Assembly (NCBI GenBank): GCA_003242605.1
Contig: QGUZ01000124.1
Coordinates: forward strand, 1-13,416
DNA from: Actinomycetota bacterium
GTDB lineage: Bacteria > Actinomycetota > Actinomycetes > Streptosporangiales > Streptosporangiaceae
Length of the DNA stretch: 13,416 nt
Direction of reading: 5' to 3'
Positions 1 through 6,271 of this stretch are shown one piece after another. The notes under the pieces are model-generated. The model ran no database searches, was not told the DNA's origin, and worked only from the letters and a program-made list of their open reading frames with translations. The position numbers and the translations under genes were made by a program. Within the stretch, counting starts at the first letter, position 1. Each line of letters opens with the position of its first letter.

Positions 1-364
1 ACTCCGGGTTGGTGGACATGAACAGCGTCTCCACCCCGGCCATCCGGTAGTTGAGCTGGGCCATCTGCAGCTCGTAGTCGAAGTCGCTCACCGCGCGCAG
101 GCCGCGCACGATCGCCGGGATCTCGTTGCGCCGGCAGAAGTCGACGAGCAGGCCGTGGAACTTGTCGACCCGCACGTTGCCGTACTCCCGGGTGACCGCC
201 TCGAGCATCTCGATGCGCTCGTCGACCGTGAACAGGCTCTGCTTCTCGACGTTGATGAGGACGGCGACGACCACCTCGTCGTACAGCCGTGAGGCCCGGC
301 CGATGATGTCCAGGTGTCCGTTCGTGACGGGGTCGAACGACCCCGGGCAGACAACACGACGCAA
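1..364 (-). CDS. coaD: Phosphopantetheine adenylyltransferase, 3' end outside window
   Basis: CoaD transfers AMP from ATP to 4'-phosphopantetheine, giving dephospho-CoA, the fourth step of cytosolic CoA synthesis. The translation opens MRRVVCPGSFDPVTNGHLDI, with the nucleotidyltransferase-fold PGSFDP segment and the T-x-G-H ATP-binding motif (TNGH). Further on are FTVDERIEML, IVRGLRAVSDFDYELQMA and the segment MSTNPE at the window edge, all typical of the family. About 121 of the usual roughly 160 residues are present; the C-terminal ISSTxxR motif would lie beyond base 1. The start is TTG (364–362), because MRRVVCPGSFDP is the usual N-terminus and the nearby GTG (371–369) is out of frame. A G-rich stretch (GGGGGTG) just upstream can serve as ribosome binding site. 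It follows rsmD on the same strand after a 207-bp gap containing a hairpin, so it may have its own promoter. Identification is secure. Confidence 0.95.
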   Translation of the reverse strand, partial: MRRVVCPGSFDPVTNGHLDIIGRASRLYDEVVVAVLINVEKQSLFTVDERIEMLEAVTREYGNVRVDKFHGLLVDFCRRNEIPAIVRGLRAVSDFDYELQMAQLNYRMAGVETLFMSTNPE

Positions 365-449
365 GGCGCACCCCCAGGTTCGACGGGTTCCCGGCGGGCG
401 CGACGGTACCAAACGGCGCCACCGGGATACCGCAACAGGTCCCCTCCGC

Positions 450-476
450 CTCACCGATCCCCCGGGTATCGGTGAG
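450..476 (-). terminator. 9-bp hairpin between rsmD and coaD
   Basis: CTCACCGAT (450–458) and ATCGGTGAG (468–476) form a perfect 9-bp stem with a 9-base loop. It lies about 95 bases downstream of the rsmD stop and about 85 bases upstream of coaD. There is no T-run on either side, which is common for terminators in GC-rich actinobacteria. It could end rsmD transcripts or be a regulatory structure. A second, shorter hairpin (564–581, GGACCGG/CCGGTCC, loop CTTA) holds the rsmD TAA stop codon in its loop. Confidence 0.4.
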
Positions 477-571
477 TACGGCGGGCGGCGCCGGCCCGGC
501 TCGTGACCCGCGTCACTCAGCGACCCGCGTCGTCACGCCCGGACGCCGCGGGCCGGCTCCGCGGGACCGGC

Positions 572-1153
572 TTACCGGTCCGGCGCGAACGCGTACCACA
601 TCGTCGCCTCGCCGTACCGGCGCTCCCGGACGTGGTCGAACCCCTCGGGCCACTCCAGCGGGCCGCCCCGGCTCTCCCGCTCCACCACGACCAGCGCCTC
701 GGGCGCGAGCCAGCCGTCGCGCAGCCGCTCCAGCATCTCGCGCACCTGGGCGTCCGGCACGGCGTACGGCGGGTCGGCGAAGACCAGGTCGTAGCGCTCG
801 CGGGGGTCGCGCGGCGGGGTGGCGAGCACCCGCTCCACCCGGTCGGCGACCACCTCGGCGCCGGGCAGGCCGAGCGCCTCGACGTTCGCCCGGATCGCGC
901 GCACCGCCTTGGGGTCGGACTCCACCAGCAGCGCGTGCGCGGCGCCGCGGGAGAGCGCCTCCAGGCCCACCGCCCCGGATCCGGCGTACAGGTCCATCAC
1001 CCGCAGGTCGGCGAGCGTGCCGAGCAGCGAGCCGATCGTGGCGAACAGGCCCTCCCGCGCCCGGTCGCTCGTGGGCCTCGTGCCGCGGCCGGGCGGCACG
1101 GTCAGGCGCCTGCCGCCGGCGCGCCCCGCGATGATCCGTGTCACGGTCCCCAT
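572..1153 (-). CDS. rsmD: 16S rRNA (guanine966-N2)-methyltransferase RsmD
   Basis: RsmD methylates G966 (E. coli numbering) of 16S rRNA during 30S assembly, using S-adenosylmethionine. The 193-residue product shows the family order: MTRIIAG-like start (TRIIAGRAGGRRL), RPTSDRAREGLF, SAM-binding motif I DLYAGSGAVGLEAL (about residues 54–67), VESD (77–80) for the ribose, and the amino-methyltransferase motif FADPPY (125–130). Length is normal for the family. The ATG at 1153 has a weak AGG-type binding site; a GTG three codons further in (1144–1142) would give the canonical MTRIIAG N-terminus and is a fair alternative. The rsmD–coaD order is a widespread bacterial arrangement. A region of about 270 bp with hairpins separates it from recG upstream, so separate transcription is likely. 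Confidence 0.95.
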   Translation of the reverse strand: MGTVTRIIAGRAGGRRLTVPPGRGTRPTSDRAREGLFATIGSLLGTLADLRVMDLYAGSGAVGLEALSRGAAHALLVESDPKAVRAIRANVEALGLPGAEVVADRVERVLATPPRDPRERYDLVFADPPYAVPDAQVREMLERLRDGWLAPEALVVVERESRGGPLEWPEGFDHVRERRYGEATMWYAFAPDR

Positions 1154-1246
1154 TGTGATCTGCCTGGGTCAAGACTGCGCAGGGGGCGGCGACGAAACCG
1201 TAAGAACCGTTCCGGAGCGCCGGGCCGGACCGCATGATGGGTGGTG

Positions 1247-1275
1247 CGGCCTTCGGGTGACCCAGGGGAAGGCCG
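1247..1275. other. Minor inverted repeat in the recG–rsmD gap
   Basis: CGGCCTT (1247–1253) and AAGGCCG (1269–1275) can pair as a 7-bp stem around a 15-base loop that itself holds GGGTGACCC. It sits between the recG terminators and the rsmD start. It may be a chance feature of GC-rich DNA, a weak third terminator element, or part of the rsmD leader. Confidence 0.25.
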
Positions 1276-1338
1276 ACCGGCGTGATCGTGAGCCCTTCCG
1301 TGCGCCGGGGCCCTCGGAACCTGACCCGAGGGGTGGGT

Positions 1339-1380
1339 CCGGCCAGGGACGGCATTCGGGGGGAGGCCGTCCCTGGCCGG
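1339..1380 (-). terminator. Strong 15-bp hairpin after recG
   Basis: A perfect 15-bp inverted repeat (arms 1339–1353 and 1366–1380, built on CCGGCCAGGGACGGC) with a 12-base loop lies about 45 bases after the recG stop codon. There is no T-run on the minus strand, but a stem this long and GC-rich is the usual form of an intrinsic terminator in actinobacteria. It is best read as the end of the DAK2–recG transcript. Confidence 0.7.
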
Positions 1381-1411
1381 GGCCCGGGTCGTCATCCTCC
1401 GTCCCGGGCCC
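1380..1411 (-). terminator. Second hairpin directly after recG stop
   Basis: GGGCCCGGG (1380–1388) and CCCGGGCCC (1403–1411) give a perfect 9-bp stem with a 14-base loop, 12 bases after the recG stop codon. It shares its edge base with the larger hairpin at 1339–1380, so the two stand in tandem. Together they look like a double terminator. Confidence 0.55.
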
Positions 1412-1423
1412 ACGGTTTTCCCG

Positions 1424-3664
1424 TCAGGTCTTCTCCAGGTACTCCGCGCGCTCGTCGGCGACGAGCGCCTCGATCTCGGCCCGCAGCGCCGGATGGCGGG
1501 CGAGCTCCGGATCCTCCTCCAGGAGCGCGGCGGCCTCCTTTCGCGCCGCCTGGATCACGTGCTCGTCGCGCAGCAGCTGCAGCAGCCTCAGCGAGGACTT
1601 CCGGCCGGACTGCGCCGCGCCGAGCACGTCGCCCTCGCGCCGCTGCTCCAGGTCGATCCGGGACAGCTCGAAGCCGTCGGTGGTGGCGGCGACCGCGTCC
1701 AGCCGGGCCCGCGCCGCCGTACCGGCCGGGGCCTCGGTCACCAGCAGGCACAGGCCGGGCAGCTTCCCGCGGCCGACCCGGCCGCGCAGCTGGTGGAGCT
1801 GGGAGACGCCGAACCGGTCCGCGTCCATGATCACCATGACCGTGGCGTTCGGCACGTTCACGCCGACCTCGATCACCGTGGTGGCGACGAGCACGTCGAT
1901 CTCGCCCCGGGTGAACGCGTTCATCACCGCGTCCTTCTCCTCGGGGGCGAGCCGGCCGTGCAGCACGCCGATGCGCAGCCCGGTGAGCGGGCCCTCGGCG
2001 AGCATCGGCGCCACGTCGAGCACGGCGAGCGGCGGGCGCCGCGCGGGCCGCTCGGCCTCGGCCTCCCCGTCCTCGCCGGCGTCCTGCCCCGCGGCCCCGT
2101 CGAGGGCGGGCGCGGGCAGGTCGCCCTCGTCGCCCTCAGCGTCGCCGATGCGGGGGCACACCACGTACGCCTGGCGGCCGAGCGCCACCTCCTCGCGGAT
2201 GCGCTCCCAGGTGCGCTCCAGGTAGCGGGGCCGCTCCACGGCCGGGACCACATGGGTGCTGATCGGCGAGCGGCCGGACGGGAGCTGGGCGAGCGTGGAC
2301 ACCTCCAGGTCGCCGAAGACGGTCATGGCGACGGTGCGCGGGATCGGGGTGGCGGTCATCACCAGCACGTGCGGCCGCCGGTCGCCCGCCTTGGCCCGCA
2401 GCGCGTCGCGCTGCTCCACGCCGAACCGGTGCTGCTCGTCGACGACGACGAGGCCGAGGTCGGCGAACTTCACCCGCTCCTCGAGCAGGGCGTGCGTGCC
2501 GATCACGATCCCGGCCGCGCCGGAGGCCGCGTCGAGCAGCGCGGTACGGCGGGCCGCCGCGCCCATCGAGCCGGTGAGCAGGGTCACCCCGGCGCCGCCG
2601 CCCTCGCCGGCGAGCAGCCCGCCGTGGGCGAGGTCGCCGAGCATCTCCACGATCGACCGGTGGTGCTGCTGGGCGAGCACCTCGGTGGGGGCGAGCAGCG
2701 CCGCCTGCCCGCCCGCGTCCACGGTCTGCAGCATGGCGCGCAGCGCGACCACGGTCTTGCCCGCGCCGACCTCGCCCTGGAGCAGCCGGTGCATGGGGTG
2801 GTCCCGGGCGAGGTCCGCGGCGATCTCCTCGCCCACCTTGCGCTGCCCCTCGGTGAGCTCGAACGGCAGCGCCGCGTCGAACCGGTCGAGCAGCCCGCCG
2901 GGGCGGCGCGGGCGCGGCACGGCCGGGGACGCGGCCGCGGCACGCCGCCGCATCAGCAGCACGGCCTGCAGCTGGAACGCCTCGTCGAACTTGAGCCGGG
3001 CGCGGGCCCGGGCGACCTCGTCGCGGTCCTTCGGCCGGTGCACGCCCTCGAGCGCCTCGGCGAGCCCGATCAGCCGCCGGCGGCGGCGCACGTGCTCGGG
3101 CAGCGGGTCCTCGATCGGGCCGAGCGTGTCGAGCACCACCCCGACCGCCTTGCGGATCGCCCAGCTCGTCAGATCCTGCCCGGCCGGGTAGATCGGCACC
3201 GGGGCGCCCGCGAACTCCTCGGCGGTGGCGTCGGTCTCGTCGAACAGCACGTACTCGGGGTGGGCGAACTGCCAGCGGCGGCTGCGGCCGCGGCCGAACA
3301 GGCTCGCCTTACCGGCGAACATCCCCCGCGCCCCGGGCTTGAGCCGCTGCTCGGCGGCCCGCGACGCCCGGCCGAAGAAGGACAGATAGATCTTGTTGCC
3401 CCGGCCGTCGACGAGCTCCACCTCCAGCCAGGTGCCCGGCCGGTTGCGCAGCGTGCGCCGCATCACCCGGGAGACCTCGCCGACCACGGTGGCGTGCTCG
3501 CCCGGCTCCAGCTCCTCGAACCCGGCGAGCTCGCCGCGCTCGGCGTACCGCCGGGGATAGTGCCGCAGCAGCCCGCCGACCGTGGTGATGCCCAGCACGG
3601 ACTCCAGCCGGGCGGCCGTCTTCGGGTCCAGCACCTTGCGCAGCGGCTCGTCGAAGCGGGTCAC
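1424..3664 (-). CDS. recG: ATP-dependent DNA helicase RecG
   Basis: RecG is a superfamily 2 helicase that remodels stalled replication forks and Holliday junctions. The 746-residue product starts with the wedge/OB region (LLRHYPRRYAERGEL, then WLEVELVDGRG) and carries all helicase motifs: Walker A GEVGAGKT (about residues 297–304), THALLEE, the Walker B box DEQHRFGVEQR (about 408), TATPIPRT (about 436), VLHGRL, and QLRGRVGRG (motif VI, about 622). The GTG start at 3664 gives the family N-terminus MTRFDEPL; its ribosome binding site is poor. The gene starts 40 bp after the DAK2 gene stop on the same strand, a conserved pairing, so the two are probably co-transcribed. An acidic, Ala-rich insertion of about 40 residues (roughly 500–540) sits between helicase motifs. 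Identification is secure. Confidence 0.97.
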   Translation of the reverse strand: MTRFDEPLRKVLDPKTAARLESVLGITTVGGLLRHYPRRYAERGELAGFEELEPGEHATVVGEVSRVMRRTLRNRPGTWLEVELVDGRGNKIYLSFFGRASRAAEQRLKPGARGMFAGKASLFGRGRSRRWQFAHPEYVLFDETDATAEEFAGAPVPIYPAGQDLTSWAIRKAVGVVLDTLGPIEDPLPEHVRRRRRLIGLAEALEGVHRPKDRDEVARARARLKFDEAFQLQAVLLMRRRAAAASPAVPRPRRPGGLLDRFDAALPFELTEGQRKVGEEIAADLARDHPMHRLLQGEVGAGKTVVALRAMLQTVDAGGQAALLAPTEVLAQQHHRSIVEMLGDLAHGGLLAGEGGGAGVTLLTGSMGAAARRTALLDAASGAAGIVIGTHALLEERVKFADLGLVVVDEQHRFGVEQRDALRAKAGDRRPHVLVMTATPIPRTVAMTVFGDLEVSTLAQLPSGRSPISTHVVPAVERPRYLERTWERIREEVALGRQAYVVCPRIGDAEGDEGDLPAPALDGAAGQDAGEDGEAEAERPARRPPLAVLDVAPMLAEGPLTGLRIGVLHGRLAPEEKDAVMNAFTRGEIDVLVATTVIEVGVNVPNATVMVIMDADRFGVSQLHQLRGRVGRGKLPGLCLLVTEAPAGTAARARLDAVAATTDGFELSRIDLEQRREGDVLGAAQSGRKSSLRLLQLLRDEHVIQAARKEAAALLEEDPELARHPALRAEIEALVADERAEYLEKT

Positions 3665-3704
3665 GTCACCCAGTTCTACCGTGCCGCCCCGACAGGACGC
3701 GGCC

Positions 3705-5437
3705 TCACTCGACGCCGATCAGCAGCGGATATCCGCCCTGGCCGCCGTGGTAGACGGTCACCTCGACGTCGGGGCGGGTCGCGGCGAGGTGGTCGCGGAC
3801 CGCCGCGGCGAGGCGCTCCCCCGGGCCGGTGCCACTGATCAGGGTGACGAGCTCGCTGCTCACCGAGAGCAGGCGGTCGGCGACCGCGATCGCGGTCTCG
3901 GTGAGGTCGGAGCCGATCAGCGCCACGTCGCCGTCGACCACGCCGAGCACGTCGCCGGGGCGGCACACCCCCGCGCTCGTCACCGCCTCCCGGTTCGCCA
4001 CCCACACGTGCCCGTGCCGGGTGTGCCCGGCCGCCTCGGTCATCGCGACGACGTCGTCGTCGAACCGGCGCATCGGGTCGTGCACGGCGAGCGCGGCGAC
4101 GCCCTGCACCGTCGCCCGGCTCGGCACCACGCTCACGGTGAGCCCCTCCTCGCGGGCGATGCGGGCCGCCGCGGCCGCCACCGCCGCCACGCCGCCGTCG
4201 TTGGGCAGCACGACCACCTCGGAGCCCGCCCGCCGGATCGCGTCGAGCAGCGCGGACAGCGGCGGGCTCGCCCCCGGCTCGCGCCGTACCACCACCCCCC
4301 CCGCCCCCCCCAACAGCCGGGCGGTTCCCGCCCCCCCCCCCCCCGCCGCCCCGCCCCCCCCCGCCCGCCCGCCGGGCCGCCCCCCGCCCCCGCCGCGCCC
4401 GCGCCCCCGCCCCCCCCGCGCGCCCGCCCGCCGGCCGTCCCGCCGACGCACGCCGTACCGGCGGCCGCGCCCTCCGGGGACGCCGCCGCGGCGCCGTCCG
4501 CGCCCGGGACGCCGAGGCAGGAGACGCGGATGCGGTGCGGCCGCCCCGCGGCGATGCCCGCCTCGATCGCCGCGCCGGCGTCGGCGAGGTGCACGTGCAC
4601 GTTCCACAGCCCCTCGCCGCCGGTGACCACCACGCTGTCGCCGAGCCGGTCGAGCTCGGCGCGCAGCCGCGCCACGGCCGCGTCGTCGGCGTCGAGCAGG
4701 TACATCACCTCGTAGGCGGCACCGGTGTGCCGGTGGTCCGCCTCGCCGTGCCCGCGGGCCGGGCCGTGCCCGTCGGGAGCCGTCCGGGGGGCGGGCACGC
4801 GGTGCCGCCGCGGGTAGGTGCCGGTGATCACCGCGGCGAGGCTCTCCAGGATCAGCGTGAGCCCGGCCCCGCCGGCGTCCACCACGCCGTTGCGGGCGAG
4901 CACGTCGAGCTGCTCGGGGGTGCGCTCCAGCGCCGCGCGGGCCGCCTCCGCCGCCCGGGTGGCCACCTCGGCGAGCCCTCCCGCGGTACGGCGGGCCGCC
5001 GCGGCCGCGGCGTCGAGCACGGTGAGCACGGTGCCCTCGACCGGCCGGACCACGGCGTGCCGGGCGAGCTCGGCGGCGCGGGCGAGCCCGCGGGCGAGGT
5101 CCTCGGCCCGGCCGCGGCCCTGCCGCAGCACCTCCGCCAGGCCGCGGACCGCCTGGCTCACGATCACGCCGGAGTTGCCCCGGGCGCCGAGCAGCATGCC
5201 CCGGGCGAGGGTCTGCCAGGTCCGCTCCGGGCCCGCGTCCCGCGGCAGCGCCTCGAGCGCCTCGACCGCGGCGAGCAGGGTGAGGTGGAGGTTCGTGCCG
5301 GTGTCGCCGTCCGGCACCGGGAACACGTTGAGCGCGTCGATCTCGGTGCGGGCCTCGCCGAGGACCTCGGCGCACCGCTGGCACCAGCGGCGCACGACGG
5401 CGTCGTCGATCTCCTCGATGACCTGCGCGGCTGTCAC
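3705..5437 (-). CDS. DAK2-domain (FakA/YloV-type) kinase-like protein, frameshifted in a poly-G tract
   Basis: The N-terminal part (GTG start at 5437) is a DhaL/DAK2 nucleotide-binding domain: NVFPVPDGDTGTN (about residues 37–49) with the metal-binding aspartates, GARGNSGVIVSQ (84–95) and VVDAGGAGL (185–193), then a middle domain with WNVHVHLADAG. The C-terminal domain (VLPNDGGV, PSRATVQGVAAL, and an end of YHGGQGGYPLLIGVE) is read in another frame that stops at 3705. The two halves join only if one base is gained, or the ribosome slips back one, within the poly-C segment at about 4295–4417. The joined product would be about 577 residues, normal for the family. Firmicute relatives (FakA) phosphorylate fatty acids bound to FakB; no FakB is present here and the actinobacterial substrate is unknown. 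The start has an AGAGGGG box almost touching GTG. Read strictly, the N-terminal frame ends at 4133 (434 residues). Function is inferred from family and from the rpmB/recG context. Confidence 0.85.
4295..4417. repeat. Poly-C/poly-G homopolymer tract inside the DAK2 gene
   Basis: On the plus strand this segment holds C8 (4295–4302), C8 (4304–4311), C14 (4331–4344), C9 (4354–4362), C6, C5 and C8 (4410–4417) with only scattered G, A and T. On the coding strand it encodes a Gly/Ala/Arg-rich linker between two conserved domains. The reading frame changes within it. Such runs are prone to polymerase slippage and to miscounting in sequencing. Confidence 0.9.
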
Positions 5438-5499
5438 CCCCTCTGGTCGGCGCTTATGAGGCTATATCCGGCGGCCCGGCCCCGGATCGGCGCGCGGAT

Positions 5500-5530
5500 T
5501 TGGCGCACCCTGCCGTTTCTCCGGTATTCT
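5500..5530 (+). promoter_or_regulatory. Possible promoter for rpmB
   Basis: TTGGCG (5500–5505) and TATTCT (5525–5530) resemble -35 and -10 boxes of the housekeeping sigma factor, but the 19-base spacer is long. If used, the rpmB leader would be about 160 bases. The 260-bp gap between the DAK2 gene and rpmB is divergent and must hold promoters for both. On the other strand a TATAGC-like box lies about 30 bases before the DAK2 start with no clear -35. Confidence 0.25.
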
Positions 5531-5697
5531 CGGGTGGCCGACCGGTCGTTTTGGTGTGCGTTCGGTCTGGCCGGGGCTCGCGCCGTGCAGGCGCGGAGAC
5601 GTTCGCCGCAGGGCGGTTCTGACAGACGTCAACCCTCAGCACGGGCTGGGATCACTCGGTCGGTCAGGCCGAGGGTGAATCTAAAGGAGCGATTACG

Positions 5698-5883
5698 GTG
5701 GCATCCGTTTGCGAGGTCTGCGGCAAGAAGCCGACCTTCGGCAACAACATCTCCCACTCTCACCGCCGCACCCGCCGCCGCTGGAACCCCAACATCCAGT
5801 CGGTGCGCACCGTGGTGGGCGGCACCGCCAAGCGGCTCAGGGTCTGCACGTCCTGCATCAAGGCGGGCAAGGTCGGCCGCTGA
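5698..5883 (+). CDS. rpmB: 50S ribosomal protein L28 (zinc-ribbon form)
   Basis: L28 is a small structural protein of the large ribosomal subunit. The 61-residue product has the family features SVCEVCGKKPTFGNNISHSH, RRTRRRWNPNIQ and the basic, cysteine-containing C-terminus LRVCTSCIKAGKV. Two CxxC pairs (C5/C8 and C50/C53) mark it as the zinc-binding type rather than the zinc-free paralogue found in some actinobacteria. The GTG start has a strong ribosome binding site AAAGGAG (5683–5689) eight bases upstream. It is the only plus-strand gene in this part, divergent from the DAK2 gene, and is followed at once by a good terminator, so it is probably transcribed alone. Identification is secure. 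Confidence 0.97.
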   Translation: MASVCEVCGKKPTFGNNISHSHRRTRRRWNPNIQSVRTVVGGTAKRLRVCTSCIKAGKVGR

Positions 5884-5898
5884 CCGGTCCACACGTCC

Positions 5899-5936
5899 GG
5901 CCCGGCACCCGTGGGGTGCCGGGCTAGTGCCGTTTT
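5899..5936 (+). terminator. Rho-independent terminator of rpmB
   Basis: CCCGGCACCC (5901–5910) and GGGTGCCGGG (5914–5923) pair perfectly around a three-base loop. A further G–C pair and a G–T wobble extend the stem to 5899–5925. A TTTT run follows at 5933–5936. It begins 15 bases after the rpmB stop codon. Confidence 0.85.
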
Positions 5937-6131
5937 CCCGGGTCCGCGGCTCCACCGAGGGCCCGCCGCCACCGGCTCCGAATCGCGCCCCGGCAGCGCC
6001 CGCACGCCCCGGCGAACCGGCGTGACCGTCGCGGCCCGGATGCCCCGGCACACGGCAGCGCGGCCGGGCGGGATCGCGCCGGGCCGCGCACGACCGTCGT
6101 CCTGCCGCCGCGTTCCGGCACGGCGACGACC

Positions 6132-6161
6132 CGGCCCGGCGCCGGGCGGGGCGCCGGGCCG
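6132..6161 (+). terminator. 12-bp hairpin followed by T-rich repeat
   Basis: CGGCCCGGCGCC (6132–6143) and GGCGCCGGGCCG (6150–6161) pair perfectly around the six-base loop GGGCGG. On the plus strand it is followed by TACTCGTTTGT, which suits a plus-strand terminator, yet no plus-strand gene lies nearby other than rpmB, which has its own terminator. It may act as a back-up or bidirectional terminator between the convergent genes. Confidence 0.5.
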
Positions 6162-6163
6162 TA

Positions 6164-6190
6164 CTCGTTTGTCCGAGCTCGTTTGTCCGA
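6164..6190. repeat. 14-bp tandem duplication
   Basis: CTCGTTTGTCCGAG (6164–6177) is followed directly by a second copy lacking only the last base (6178–6190). It abuts the hairpin at 6132–6161 and adds a second GTTTG stretch after it. Confidence 0.8.
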
Positions 6191-6218
6191 CTCACCGGTG
6201 CACGCCGCCGGGCCCCGG

Positions 6219-6239
6219 GCGCGGGGACGCGCCCCGCGC
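6219..6239 (-). terminator. Hairpin after the repeat-rich membrane protein gene
   Basis: GCGCGGGG (6219–6226) and CCCCGCGC (6232–6239) form an 8-bp stem with a five-base loop, about 33 bases beyond the stop codon of the minus-strand gene that ends at 6272. CCCCGCGCGGGG (6232–6243) is also a palindrome that competes with it. There is no T-run. Confidence 0.4.
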
Positions 6240-6271
6240 GGGGCCGATCGGCGCGCGGCTCGCCGGTCCGC

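Larger units (their letters stand above)
5937..6271. other. Gene-free stretch between rpmB and the membrane-protein gene
   Basis: About 335 bases with no credible coding sequence; the open frames here are low-complexity Arg/Pro/Gly translations without a binding site or family likeness. The genes on both sides end here (convergent). It contains the hairpins at 6132–6161 and 6219–6239 and a 14-bp tandem duplication at 6164–6190, and otherwise nothing I can recognise. Confidence 0.6.

Noticed and set aside
1154..1190. TTGACC as a -35 box for rsmD
   Set aside because: It is too close to the start codon (13 bases) and has no -10 box at normal spacing.
1493..3838. 781-codon plus-strand open frame opposite recG
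   Set aside because: It mirrors recG codon positions and is His/Gly/Glu/Leu-rich with no family motif; a third-position GC artefact.
4535..6025. 496-codon plus-strand frame running into the rpmB region
   Set aside because: Antisense to the DAK2 gene and then out of frame with rpmB; composition is that of a shadow frame.
5629..6195. 188-codon minus-strand frame opposite rpmB
   Set aside because: Antisense to a certain ribosomal protein gene and its terminator; Arg/Ala/Gly-rich without motifs.
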